This document shows positions 53,960-62,985 of a stretch of 64,000 bases of DNA, one piece after another; positions within the stretch are counted from its first letter, which is position 1; each line of letters begins with the position of its first letter. The position numbers and the translations under genes are program-made. Under the pieces are notes generated by a model. It was given only the letters and a program-made list of their open reading frames with translations. It was not told where the DNA came from and did not search any database. This stretch comes from Pseudomonas entomophila L48 (GTDB lineage Bacteria > Pseudomonadota > Gammaproteobacteria > Pseudomonadales > Pseudomonadaceae), in the NCBI RefSeq assembly GCF_000026105.1, contig NC_008027.1, positions 926,501-990,500 on the forward strand. The letters run 5' to 3'.

Positions 53960-54207
53960 GCGAAAAGCCCGAACCCGCCTTCACCGCAGGCGAGGAGACC
54001 TTTCTCGAATGTTTTCGTGTGCAGCCCGGTGTGCCCTTCAGCCGGGCGTTCGATGAAATTTCGGTGTTGCAGGGCTGCATCCTGCACCTGACCACCGAGG
54101 CGGAGTTCGAAGGGGATTTGCTGGCGGGGAGTGCGGCGCGGATGCTCAGTGCCATGGCCAAGGCGCTGATCAATGATCTGGAGATCGGGTTGAACAGAAA
54201 CCGTTGA
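53956..54207 (+). CDS. DUF3077 family protein
   Basis: 83-aa soluble protein with the DUF3077 pattern FRVQPGVPFSRAFDEISVL, then LTTEAEFEGDLLAGSAARMLSA and a helical end AKALINDLEIG. The family is almost confined to Pseudomonas and has no assigned role. The start ATG 53956 overlaps the upstream stop (ATGA) and is preceded by AGGAGG, so it is coupled to the DUF6124-like gene. A REP pair follows. Confidence 0.82.
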   Translation: MSEKPEPAFTAGEETFLECFRVQPGVPFSRAFDEISVLQGCILHLTTEAEFEGDLLAGSAARMLSAMAKALINDLEIGLNRNR

Positions 54208-54225
54208 GGCGGGAAACGCTGTCGA

Positions 54226-54341
54226 TGTGGGAGCGGCCTTGTGTCGCGAAAGGGCTGCGAAGCAGCCCCAACATTCAGTGCATCGCTTTGGAACCTGGGG
54301 CCGCGTTGCGGCCCTTTCGCGACGCAAGGCCGCTCCCACAT
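54226..54341. repeat. REP pair (TTTCGCGACxCAAGG type)
   Basis: Inverted pair starting TGTGGGAGCGGCC and ending GGCCGCTCCCACA, the same type as at 494-612 and 57724-57832, between DUF3077 and the porin gene. Confidence 0.88.
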
Positions 54342-54372
54342 GGACCGCGCTAAGCCTGAGCTTCACTGCAAA

Positions 54373-54420
54373 CTTGTAGGAGCCGGCCTTGCCGGCGAAA
54401 CGAGGGCGAAGCCCTCGCCC
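54373..54420. repeat. Single REP element (GCCGGCCTTGCCGGC)
   Basis: TTGTAGGAGCCGGCCTTGCCGGC followed by GAGGGCGAAGCCCTC. It lies right after the previous pair and 12 bases before the end of the porin gene. Confidence 0.75.
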
Positions 54421-54431
54421 CCGATCCCGGA

Positions 54432-55742
54432 TCAGAACACGTTCAGCGGATAATCCACGATCACCCGGAACTCGTCGTTGTCCGCCGTCGACGAATACGC
54501 CGCGTTGGCCCGGTGCGTGGCATAGCGCAGCAGCACCGACAGGTCCTTCAGCTGGCCCTCCTGGAACACGTACTTCACGTCGAAGTCACGCTCCCAGTGC
54601 CGGCCGTTCTCGCCCTCGGCGTTGTAGAAGTTGTAGTACTGGGTGTCCTGGCTGGCCTTGGTCAGGTCGGCCTTGCCGCGCGAGTACGACAGCGTCGAAG
54701 TCAGGCCAGGGATACCGAGGCCCGCGAAGTCGTAGTTGTACTGCAGCTTCCACGAACGCTCGTTCGGCGCGTTGAAGTCCGAATACATGCGCGAGTTGTC
54801 CAGGTAGATGCTGTCGCCCAGGTTGATGTAGTCGAACGGCGTGTCGCCGTTGACCCGCTGGTAGGCGGCGGTGACGCTGTGGTACCCGGCGGCCACGGTG
54901 AAGTGCACGCTCCAGGTGTTGTTGTCGATGTCGCCCAGCTTCGACTGGCCGGTGTCCTGGGTGTGGTAGAAGTGCACGCCCGGGTTCAGGCTGACCAGGT
55001 CGTTGACCTGGTAGGTGTAGTCGAAGTCGGCGTAGTACTGGTTCCAGATGTCCTTCAGCTCGGCGGCGTAGACGTTGGCGGTGACGCCCTCGGTGCCGCT
55101 CCACGACGCGCCGGCCCAGCTCAGGTTCTGGCTGTCCTGCTCCGCGGTCTGCTGGCTGTAGTAGGTGTTGATGCGGCGGTGGCCGCTCTGGTTGTACGGC
55201 TTGGTGAAGCTGACCTTGCCGCCTTCGAGCATCAGCCCGTCGATGCTGCGGTTGGTCACGGCGACGCCGCGGAAGGTCTGCGGCAGCATGCGGCTTTCGC
55301 CACCGGCGATCACCGGGTTGGTGAGGAACAGGTCACCGGCCTTGAACTCGGTGTCGAAGCCCTTGAGCTTGATCGCGCCACCCGCGGTGGAGAAGGCGTG
55401 GCGCGCTTTGTCGCCAGGGGTGCTCGGCAGGATCGAGGTGCCGGCGTGGCCGGAGCCACCGTCCAGCTTCAAACCGACCATGGCGTGGGCGTCGAGGCCG
55501 AAACCGATCACGCCCGGCGTGTAGCCGGACTCGAAGCGGGCGACGGCGCCTTGGCCCCACTCGCGCTTGTCCTTGATCTGGGCATTCTTCTCGTTGCGGT
55601 TGAAGTAGGCATTACGGAAATGCAGGTTCAGCGTGGAACCTTCAATGAAGCCATCAGCCTTGGCTTCATCGGCCTGTGCGGCCACGGGCATCGTTGCGGT
55701 CAATGCAACGAACAACGGGGTGAAGCGAAACACAAAAGACAC
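54432..55742 (-). CDS. OprD-family outer-membrane porin
   Basis: 436-aa outer-membrane channel with a signal peptide (cleavage near VAAQA) and an 18-strand-type barrel ending in a C-terminal Phe ([10 protein letters not shown]). OprD porins of pseudomonads take up small organic acids, amino acids or peptides. Substrate not inferred. Typical motifs are [16 protein letters not shown] near the start and [20 protein letters not shown] near 137. The start codon is GTG at 55740-55742 with AGGAG nine bases upstream. Confidence 0.92.
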   Translation of the reverse strand: MSFVFRFTPLFVALTATMPVAAQADEAKADGFIEGSTLNLHFRNAYFNRNEKNAQIKDKREWGQGAVARFESGYTPGVIGFGLDAHAMVGLKLDGGSGHAGTSILPSTPGDKARHAFSTAGGAIKLKGFDTEFKAGDLFLTNPVIAGGESRMLPQTFRGVAVTNRSIDGLMLEGGKVSFTKPYNQSGHRRINTYYSQQTAEQDSQNLSWAGASWSGTEGVTANVYAAELKDIWNQYYADFDYTYQVNDLVSLNPGVHFYHTQDTGQSKLGDIDNNTWSVHFTVAAGYHSVTAAYQRVNGDTPFDYINLGDSIYLDNSRMYSDFNAPNERSWKLQYNYDFAGLGIPGLTSTLSYSRGKADLTKASQDTQYYNFYNAEGENGRHWERDFDVKYVFQEGQLKDLSVLLRYATHRANAAYSSTADNDEFRVIVDYPLNVF

Positions 55743-55844
55743 CGGTACAAACTCCTTTGGTCAAGCGATGAGGCAGATTTTTATTGTCGTGTCTGCAAGT
55801 TTCTTATTAGAGACGTAACAGCCGGGCTGATATTTTCGACACAT

Positions 55845-55873
55845 AAAAAAAGCCGCTGCGGGGCAGCGGCTTT
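55845..55873 (-). terminator. Intrinsic terminator on the minus strand
   Basis: Read on the minus strand: AGCCGCTGC, four-base loop, GCAGCGGCT, then a seven-base T-run. It ends transcription arriving from the PtrA-like gene before the porin gene. Confidence 0.88.
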
Positions 55874-55948
55874 GAAAGGCTAACATATCGTCACAGGCGG
55901 TGCCCATGGTGTAGCCAAGGGAAATCTGGAGACGCGGGCGTGGCCCGA

Positions 55949-56164
55949 TCAGCTGTCGGCGTTGTCGTCGACCGACACCTTGGAAGCGGTCTGCTGCACG
56001 TCTTTGGCAGCGTCGGCCTGGCGTGCGGCGAAGGCATCCTGGTGAACAGTGGCCAGTTCGGCGTTACGGGCGACGAAGGCCGGGGATTCTTCCGCCATGG
56101 CCAGGGGCGACAACAACAGGGAAGACAGGACGAACACGCTGGCAATACCCATACTGTTGGACAT
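55949..56164 (-). CDS. Small exported protein, PtrA-like
   Basis: 71-aa protein with a cleavable signal (SMGIASVFVLSSLLLSPLAMA) and a charged, cysteine-free mature part of about 46 residues (AEESPAFVARNAELATVHQDA). Small secreted proteins of this kind (PtrA-like) lie beside copRS in P. aeruginosa and respond to metals. Here it lies beside a metal-type two-component system, but the similarity is judged by size, signal and place rather than by a motif. GAAGG precedes ATG 56164. Confidence 0.6.
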   Translation of the reverse strand: MSNSMGIASVFVLSSLLLSPLAMAEESPAFVARNAELATVHQDAFAARQADAAKDVQQTASKVSVDDNADS

Positions 56165-56294
56165 TTGATGCAACCTTCTTGCGGGGCAAGTGCTAATGGA
56201 GACAGGGCTTAAGTTAGTCCCGTAAACACATGGGAAACAGAGGCTGTTTAGATAAGCACTGTTGCGCAAAAAGTAATGATCACGATGAATAACT

Positions 56295-57710
56295 TCAGAT
56301 TTTTACCGCAAACGCGCGTAGTTGAGCGTTCGGCAGGTTGATACCAAAGGTATTGGCGCCGGCCTCACTTCGCACGAAAACAGTGCCGCCATGCATCACG
56401 GCGATGGCCTTGACGATGGCCAACCCCAACCCATGGTTGCCGCCACCGCTGTTGCTGCGCGCCGCATCCACCCGATAGAACCGCTCGAACAGCATCGGCA
56501 GGTGCTCCTCGGCAATTGCCGGCCCCGGGTTGCTCACGGCAATGCTCACCTGCTCCTCACCCGCCTCGATGCGCACCTGGATCACCTGGTGCGGCGCGGT
56601 GTGCTGCACGGCGTTGTTCAGCAGGTTGATCAGCGCCCGGCGCAGCTGGGCCTTTTCGAAACAGGCCTGGGCGTCGCCGCTGACGCTGACGCTGACCTGG
56701 GCGTCCTCGAGGATGTAGTCGAGGTAGTCGAGGGTGGTGGCCACTTCCTCGGCCAGCGAGGCGCTGGTCAGCGAGGTGGCCTTGCTGCCCTGGTCGGCGC
56801 TGGCCAGGAACAGCATGTCGTTGATGATGCTGCGCAGGCGCTCCAGCTCTTCGAGGTTGGATTGCAGCACTTCGAAGTAGTGCTCGGCGCTACGGCCGCG
56901 GGTCAGGGCGACTTGGGTCTGGCCGATCAGGTTGGTCAGCGGCGAGCGCAGTTCGTGGGCGACATCGGCGTTGAAGGCTTCAAGCTGTGAATAGGCTTGG
57001 GTGACGCGGTCGAGGGCGGCGTTGAAGGCACCGGCGAACTGCGCCAGCTCCGGGGGCAGGTCGCGGGTTGGCAGGCGGCCGTCCAGGCGTGGTGGGGCCA
57101 GGGCCTGGGCTTCGTCCGACAGGGCTTGCAGGGGCTTGAGGCCGATGCGCGCCACCCAGTAGCCGAGCAGCGAGGCCAGCAGTACGCCGAAAGCGGCCAG
57201 GCCGACGATGGCCACCAGCAGGCTGTGCTGGGCTTGCCAGAAGGTCTCTGTGTCGATGCCGATCAGGAAGCGCAGTGGCGGTCGCTCGCCCAAGGCAGGC
57301 AGTTCGCTGACCAGCACTTTGTACGGGTAGGGGCTGCTGGCCAGGCGCAGGTCGCGCATGCCCGGCGCGCCCTCGGCGAAGGCGCGCACCTGTTCGGTGG
57401 GGTGGCCGTATTCGAAGGCCGGGTCGCTGCTGACCACCCAGAAGCGGATGCGCCGGTCTTCTTCGCTGAGCAGGTTGAGCTTGTTGTTGACCTTGGCCCA
57501 GTGCTCGGGGGTGCCGAAGCGGTTGAGAGTGGATTCGAGCACGCTGAAACGGGCGTCCAGTTCGGCGGCGGGCAGCAGGTCGAGGCTGCGGTCGACCTGG
57601 CGGTACAGGGCGCTGCCGATGAGCACGAACACGGCCAGGGCGACCAACGTGAACAGCGCCGAGAGGCGCAGGGCGATGGAGTTGCCGGGCTTGCTTCGGA
57701 AAAGGGTCAT
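56295..57710 (-). CDS. Heavy-metal-type sensor histidine kinase
   Basis: 471-aa inner-membrane kinase. Membrane segments lie near 14-36 and 166-190, around a periplasmic sensor of about 130 residues, then HAMP, dimerisation helix with HELRSPLTNL, and an ATPase domain with N box and GLGLAIVKAIAV. It resembles CusS/CopS/CzcS. It is last gene of the adaptor-RND-regulator-kinase unit, separated from the regulator by a REP pair. The signal is not established. Confidence 0.9.
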   Translation of the reverse strand: MTLFRSKPGNSIALRLSALFTLVALAVFVLIGSALYRQVDRSLDLLPAAELDARFSVLESTLNRFGTPEHWAKVNNKLNLLSEEDRRIRFWVVSSDPAFEYGHPTEQVRAFAEGAPGMRDLRLASSPYPYKVLVSELPALGERPPLRFLIGIDTETFWQAQHSLLVAIVGLAAFGVLLASLLGYWVARIGLKPLQALSDEAQALAPPRLDGRLPTRDLPPELAQFAGAFNAALDRVTQAYSQLEAFNADVAHELRSPLTNLIGQTQVALTRGRSAEHYFEVLQSNLEELERLRSIINDMLFLASADQGSKATSLTSASLAEEVATTLDYLDYILEDAQVSVSVSGDAQACFEKAQLRRALINLLNNAVQHTAPHQVIQVRIEAGEEQVSIAVSNPGPAIAEEHLPMLFERFYRVDAARSNSGGGNHGLGLAIVKAIAVMHGGTVFVRSEAGANTFGINLPNAQLRAFAVKI

Positions 57711-57723
57711 GGGCTGTCGCTCC

Positions 57724-57832
57724 CTGGGGCTGCTCTGCAGCCCTTTCGCGACACAAGGCCGCTCCCACAGCAGACCGCGCGTCCCTGTGGGAGCGGCCTT
57801 GTGTCGCGAAAGGGGCGCGCAGCGCCCCCAGG
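57724..57832. repeat. REP pair inside the operon (TTTCGCGACACAAGG type)
   Basis: Inverted pair lying exactly between the response-regulator stop and the kinase start. It may lower kinase expression relative to the regulator, as REP hairpins in operons can. Confidence 0.88.
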
Positions 57833-57833
57833 G

Positions 57834-58505
57834 CTACCCACGGTGCTCCAGGACATAACCCATGCCTCGAATGGTATGCAGCAGCTTGTTGTCGAACGGC
57901 CCGTCGAGCTTCGCCCGCAGGCGCTTGATCGCCACCTCGACCACATTGGCGTCGCTGTCGAAGTTGATGTCCCAGACCAGCTCGGCAATAGCTGTCTTGG
58001 ACAAGATCTCGCCCTGGCGCCGCGCCAGCACACTGAGCAGCGAGAACTCCTTGGCGGTCAGGTCCAGGCGCTGCCCCGCACGGGTGGCCTTGCGTGCCAT
58101 CAGGTCGATCCACAGGTCGGCCACCTGAATCTGCAAGGGTTCGTGAATGGCGCTGCGCCGGGTCAGCGCCTGCAGGCGGGCCACCAGTTCGAGGAACGAG
58201 AACGGCTTGCCCAGATAATCGTCGGCGCCTTCGCGCAACCCATGGATGCGGTCCTCGACCCGCTCGCGGGCGGTGAGCATGATCACTGGCGTCTGCTTGC
58301 GCGCCCGCAGTGCGCGAAGTACGCCGTAACCGTCCAGGCCTGGCAGCATCACGTCGAGGACGATCACCGCGTAGTCGCCCTCCAGCGCCAGGTGCAGGCC
58401 GTCGATGCCGTCACGGGCCAGGTCGACGGTGAAGCCCTGTTCGCTCAGACCGCGATGCAGGTAGTCGGCGGTTTTCTCTTCGTCTTCGATGATCAGCACA
58501 CGCAT
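57834..58505 (-). CDS. Heavy-metal-type OmpR-family response regulator
   Basis: 223-aa regulator with a receiver domain (acidic DEE near 8-10, Asp51 in VLDVMLPGLDG, Lys in LGKPFS) and an OmpR winged-helix domain. It is of the CusR/CopR class that switches on metal or antimicrobial efflux genes. It starts nine bases after the RND stop. Its target promoter is probably upstream of the adaptor gene. Confidence 0.92.
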   Translation of the reverse strand: MRVLIIEDEEKTADYLHRGLSEQGFTVDLARDGIDGLHLALEGDYAVIVLDVMLPGLDGYGVLRALRARKQTPVIMLTARERVEDRIHGLREGADDYLGKPFSFLELVARLQALTRRSAIHEPLQIQVADLWIDLMARKATRAGQRLDLTAKEFSLLSVLARRQGEILSKTAIAELVWDINFDSDANVVEVAIKRLRAKLDGPFDNKLLHTIRGMGYVLEHRG

Positions 58506-58514
58506 GGTCTTGTC

Positions 58515-61500
58515 TCAACTGGCGCTTGGCGCGGCGGCCGGGGTGGCCCGGCGGCGGTGGAACAGGTGTTCCAGGGCCAAGTATATGACCGGGGTGGTGA
58601 ACAGCGTCAGGGCCTGGCTCACCAGCAGGCCGCCGACCACGGCGATGCCCAGCGGTTGGCGCAGCTCGGCGCCGGTACCGAAGCCGAACATCAGCGGCAC
58701 CGCGCCGAGCAAGGCGGCGAGGGTGGTCATGATGATCGGGCGGAAGCGCACCAGGCACGCCTGGCGGATCGCCTGCTCGGGCGTCATGCCCTGGTGGCGC
58801 TGGGCCTCGAGGGCGAAGTCGATGAGCAGGATGCCGTTCTTCTTGACGATGCCGATCAGCAGCACCACGCCGATCAACCCCATGATGCTGAAGTCCTGGC
58901 CGCTGGCCCAGAGCAGGAGGATCGCGCCCAGGCCAGCGGACGGTAGCGTGGAGATGATGGTCAGCGGGTGGACGAAGCTCTCGTAGAGCACCCCGAGGAT
59001 GATGTACACCGCCACCAGCGCGGCGAGGATCAGGTACGGCTGGCTCGACAGCGAACTCTGGAACGCCTGGGCCGCGCCCTGGAAGTTGCCGGCGATGGAA
59101 TCGGGCATGCCCAGCTCGCGCTGGGTGCGTTCGAGGATCTGCACCGCGTCGCCCAGGGCCACGCCCGGGGCCAGGTTGAACGACAGGTTGGCGGCCGGGA
59201 ACAGGCCGTCGTGGCTGATCGACAGGGGGCCGGTGCTGGGCGGCGCGACATGGGCCAGGGCCGACAGCGGTACCATCTCGCCGGACAGCGGCGAGCGCAG
59301 GTAGAAGTAGTTGAGGCTCTCGGCTTTGCCGCGCTGGCGGGCGTCCAGTTCGAGGATCACCTTGTACTGGTTGGTTTCGGTCTGGAACTCGCTGATCTGC
59401 CGCTGGCCGAAGGCGTCGTACAGGGCCTGGTCGACGTCGGTGGTGGTCAGGCCGAAGCGCGCGGCGGCCTGGCGGTCGATGTCGATGCGGGTGACGCTGG
59501 CGCCCAGTTGCAGGTCGTTGGACAGGTCGCGGAACGCCGGGTTCTCGCGCAGGCGCTCAGTCAGGCGTTGCGTCCACAGGTTCAGCGCCACGCCGTCGTT
59601 GCTCTTGAGCACGTACTGGTACTGGGTGCGCGACGGGCCGGAGCTGAGGTTGATGTCCTGGCCGGCGCGCATGTACAGGACGATGCCCGGCACCTGGGCC
59701 AGTTTCGGGCGGATCCGGTCGATCCACTCGCTGGCCGATACATCGCGCTCGCCCCGTGGCTTGAGCGAGATCCAGAAGCGGCCATTGGCGATGGTCTGGT
59801 TGCTGCCGGTGACCCCGACCGAGTGCGAGTAGGCGCGCACGGCCGGGTCTTCGCCGATGATCTTGGCCAGGGCCAGGTGCTTGTCGATCATCGAGGAGTA
59901 CGAGACATCCGCCGCCGCTTCGGTGGTGCCGAGGATGAAGCCGGTGTCCTGCAAGGGGAAGAAACCTTTGGGGATCCCCGCATAGCCGGCCACGGCCAGG
60001 GCCAGGGTAAGGCCGAACACACCGAGGGTGATGCGCCGATGGGCCAGGGCGCGGTCCAGGCCCTTTTCATACCAGCGCAGCAGGCGCGGGCCGAACCCGC
60101 CCTCATGCTCGCCGGGCGGGCGGCGCATGAACAGGGCGGAAAGGGTCGGGGCCAGGGTCAGCGACACCACCACCGAGATCAGGATGGTGGCCGTGGCGGT
60201 CAGCGCGAATTCCTTGAACAGCCGGCCCACCACGCCGCCCATGAACAGCAGCGGGATGAACGCGGCGATCAGCGAGAAGCTGATCGACACCACGGTGAAG
60301 CCGATCTCGCCGGCGCCCTTGAGCGCGGCGGTGCGGCTGTCGTCGCCGGCTTCCAGGTGGCGGTGGATGTTCTCCACCACGACGATGGCGTCGTCGACCA
60401 CGAAGCCCACGGCGATGACGATGGCCACCAGGGTCAGGTTGTTGAGGCTGAAGCCGGCCACGTACATCAGTGCGCAGCTGGCGATCAGCGACACGCCCAG
60501 CACGCTGGAGACGATGAAGGTTGCCGACCATTGGCGCAGGAACAGCGCCATCACCCCGATCACCAGGGCCACGGCGATCATCAGGGTCAGTTCCACCTCA
60601 TGCAGCGAGGCGCGGATAGTCTGGGTACGGTCCTGCAGCACCGACACCTCGACCGAGGCCGGCAGCATTTCCTGCAAGCGGGGCAGGGCATCGAGCACCC
60701 GGTCCACGGTGTCGACGATGTTGGCGCCGGGCTGGCGGAAGATCACCAGGTTCAGGCCGGGCTGGTCGCCGGACCAGGCTTTCACATAGGCGTTCTCGGC
60801 GCCGTTGATCACCTTGGCCACGTCAGCCAGGTGCACCGGTGCGCCGTCGCGGTAGCTGACGATCAGCCTGGCGTAGTCCTCGGGGTGGAACAGCTGGTCG
60901 TTGGCGGCAATGGTCGACACGCTGTGCTCGCCATAAAACGCGCCCTTGGCCAGATTGAGGCTGGTCTGCTGGATGGCCTGGCGCACGTCGGCCAGGGTCA
61001 GGCCGATGGCGGCGAGTTTTTCGGGTTGGGCCTGCACGCGGATGGCCGGGCGCAACTGGCCGGTGATGTTGACCAGGCCGACCCCGTCGATCTGGCTGAG
61101 CTGGCGGGCCAGCAAGGTCTCGGCGTAGTCACTGAGCTCGTTGCCGGGCATCTGCGCGGAACTGACGGTGAGGATCAGTACCGGGCTGTCGGCCGGGTTC
61201 ACCTTGCGCCAGGTGGGTGGGCTGGGCAGGTCCTGGGGCAGGCGCGCGGTGGCGGTGTTGATCGCCGCCTGGACTTCCTGGGCAGCGGTGTCGATGTTCT
61301 TGTCGAGGGTGAACTGCAGGATCAGCGTGGTCGAGCCCAGGGCGCTGCTGCTGGTCATCTGGGTCATGCCGGGGATGGCGCTGAACTGCACCTCCAGCGG
61401 CGTGGCCACCGACGAGGCCATGGTCTCGGGGCTGGCGCCGGGCAGCGCGGCGGTGACCTGGATGGTCGGGAAGTCGGCCTCGGGTAGCGGCGCCACGGGC

Positions 61501-61607
61501 AGCCGCGGGAAGGCGATGGCGCCCAGCAGCACCAGGGCGAAGGTCAGCAGCAGGGTGGCGATGGGGTGGTCGATGCACCAGGCCGAGACGCCGTTGCGGG
61601 TGTTCAT
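58515..61607 (-). CDS. RND efflux pump inner-membrane transporter (HAE1/MdtC-like)
   Basis: 1030-aa trimeric proton-driven pump with about 12 membrane helices and two large periplasmic loops. The N-terminus MNTRNGVSAWCIDHPIATLL and helix-4 region with GFVVDDAIVVVENI carry the proton-relay Asp pair. It resembles MdtB/MdtC subunits, which often pair up, but only one RND protein is present here. Stop-start overlap ATGA with the adaptor. No outer-membrane factor gene lies in the visible window. Confidence 0.93.
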   Translation of the reverse strand: MNTRNGVSAWCIDHPIATLLLTFALVLLGAIAFPRLPVAPLPEADFPTIQVTAALPGASPETMASSVATPLEVQFSAIPGMTQMTSSSALGSTTLILQFTLDKNIDTAAQEVQAAINTATARLPQDLPSPPTWRKVNPADSPVLILTVSSAQMPGNELSDYAETLLARQLSQIDGVGLVNITGQLRPAIRVQAQPEKLAAIGLTLADVRQAIQQTSLNLAKGAFYGEHSVSTIAANDQLFHPEDYARLIVSYRDGAPVHLADVAKVINGAENAYVKAWSGDQPGLNLVIFRQPGANIVDTVDRVLDALPRLQEMLPASVEVSVLQDRTQTIRASLHEVELTLMIAVALVIGVMALFLRQWSATFIVSSVLGVSLIASCALMYVAGFSLNNLTLVAIVIAVGFVVDDAIVVVENIHRHLEAGDDSRTAALKGAGEIGFTVVSISFSLIAAFIPLLFMGGVVGRLFKEFALTATATILISVVVSLTLAPTLSALFMRRPPGEHEGGFGPRLLRWYEKGLDRALAHRRITLGVFGLTLALAVAGYAGIPKGFFPLQDTGFILGTTEAAADVSYSSMIDKHLALAKIIGEDPAVRAYSHSVGVTGSNQTIANGRFWISLKPRGERDVSASEWIDRIRPKLAQVPGIVLYMRAGQDINLSSGPSRTQYQYVLKSNDGVALNLWTQRLTERLRENPAFRDLSNDLQLGASVTRIDIDRQAAARFGLTTTDVDQALYDAFGQRQISEFQTETNQYKVILELDARQRGKAESLNYFYLRSPLSGEMVPLSALAHVAPPSTGPLSISHDGLFPAANLSFNLAPGVALGDAVQILERTQRELGMPDSIAGNFQGAAQAFQSSLSSQPYLILAALVAVYIILGVLYESFVHPLTIISTLPSAGLGAILLLWASGQDFSIMGLIGVVLLIGIVKKNGILLIDFALEAQRHQGMTPEQAIRQACLVRFRPIIMTTLAALLGAVPLMFGFGTGAELRQPLGIAVVGGLLVSQALTLFTTPVIYLALEHLFHRRRATPAAAPSAS

Positions 61608-62767
61608 GGCTGGCTCCTGCGGTCGGCCATCTCGGCTGGCGCCGGCGCATTCGGCGTGACCTCGACCTTCGACCCTGGCTTGAGGCGCGACTGGCCATCG
61701 AGCACCAGCTGGTCGCCGGCCTTGACCCCGGCGACGATGTTCAGCGTGCTGTCCTGGTACAGCACCTTGACCGGCACGCTGGTGACCTTGTCACCGTCCA
61801 CGCGGTAGACGAAGTGGCCGTCGATACTGCGCTGCACCACGGGCGGCGGCACCACCAGGGCGTTTTCATCCACCGCCGTGCGCAGGCGCACGGTGACCAG
61901 CTGGCCGGGCCACAGGCGGCCGTCCTGGTTGTCGAACTCGGCCTTGACCCGCACCGTGCCGGTGGTGGCCGACACCTGGTTGTCGATCAGGGTGAGGTGG
62001 CCCTTGGCGAGCAGGCTGCGTTCGCCGTCGGCGTCCATATAGGCTTCGACCTCAGCTGGCGTGGGTGTTTTCAGCAGGCTTTGCAGGGTGGGCAGCTGTT
62101 GCTGGGGCAGCGAGAACTCCACGGCGATCGGGTCGATCTGGGTGACGCTGAACAGGCCCTGTGTATCGGTAGTGCGCACAAGGTTGCCGGGATCGACGTT
62201 GCGGATGCCGACGCGGCCGGTCACCGGCGAGGCGATGCGGGTGTAGGAGAGCTGCACCGCCGCGTTGTCGATGGCGGCCTGGTCGCCGGTAATCGTGGCC
62301 TGAAGTTGGTTGACCAGCGCCTGTTGCTGGTCGAGGGTCTGCTTCGACACGCCGTCGTCGGTGCTGAGCAACTGGTAGCGCTTGAGGTTGACCCTGGCCA
62401 CCTGCAATTGCGCCTGGGTCTGGCCGAGCTGGGCGCGGGCCTGGTCGAGGCTGGCGCGGATCGCCCGGTCGTCGAGGGTGGCCAGCAGGTCGCCCTGCTT
62501 CACCCATTGCCCTTCCTTGACCAGAACCTGAGTGAGCACGCCCTCGACCTGGGGGCGCACCTCGACGCTGTGCAGCGACAGCACCGAGCCGATGGCGCCG
62601 AGGTAGCGCGGCACGTCCTGCTGGGTGACCGCGACCACCCGCACCGGCACGGCGCTCGCGCCACGGCTGGCGGGGGCCGACGGCCGTTGGGCCAGCCACA
62701 GGCCGGCAGCGGTCAAGGCAAGCAGGGCCAGTGCGGCGAGAACGAGGGGGCGGGACGGACGTCGCAT
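61604..62767 (-). CDS. RND efflux periplasmic adaptor (membrane fusion) protein
   Basis: 387-aa adaptor with an N-terminal membrane anchor (LVLAALALLALTAAGLWLA), then the usual lipoyl/beta-barrel halves around an alpha-hairpin (QARAQLGQTQAQLQVARVN). It docks the RND transporter to an outer-membrane channel such as TolC/OprM type. First gene of the adaptor-pump-regulator-kinase operon. Confidence 0.92.
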   Translation of the reverse strand: MRRPSRPLVLAALALLALTAAGLWLAQRPSAPASRGASAVPVRVVAVTQQDVPRYLGAIGSVLSLHSVEVRPQVEGVLTQVLVKEGQWVKQGDLLATLDDRAIRASLDQARAQLGQTQAQLQVARVNLKRYQLLSTDDGVSKQTLDQQQALVNQLQATITGDQAAIDNAAVQLSYTRIASPVTGRVGIRNVDPGNLVRTTDTQGLFSVTQIDPIAVEFSLPQQQLPTLQSLLKTPTPAEVEAYMDADGERSLLAKGHLTLIDNQVSATTGTVRVKAEFDNQDGRLWPGQLVTVRLRTAVDENALVVPPPVVQRSIDGHFVYRVDGDKVTSVPVKVLYQDSTLNIVAGVKAGDQLVLDGQSRLKPGSKVEVTPNAPAPAEMADRRSQP

Positions 62768-62985
62768 CGGGCGGGCACCTTGGCCAGGAGGTGGAAACAG
62801 TTTTCGGTTATCCAGGGTTATAGCGCGCCGACCGGGTCGCCAGCGTGACGCCTGGCTGTCACAGCTGTCAGTTTCGAGGCTTGATGGCCAAATGCCAATA
62901 TCCTGCCGTGGATCAATATTGCCCCGTCATTTGCTTCTAGAGTCGAACGCCCTGCCGATTTCCCGAACAACAACGAGAGCCTCCG

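Noticed and set aside
58968..61487. 839-residue plus-strand frame opposite the RND pump
   Set aside because: Antisense shadow of the pump gene; composition is Gly/His/Gln-rich without any known motif.
62945..62963. FliA promoter for the Aer-like gene
   Set aside because: GCCGATTT is a fair -10 box, but the only -35-like sequence (TCTAG) is spaced 13 bases away instead of 15. Mentioned but not annotated.
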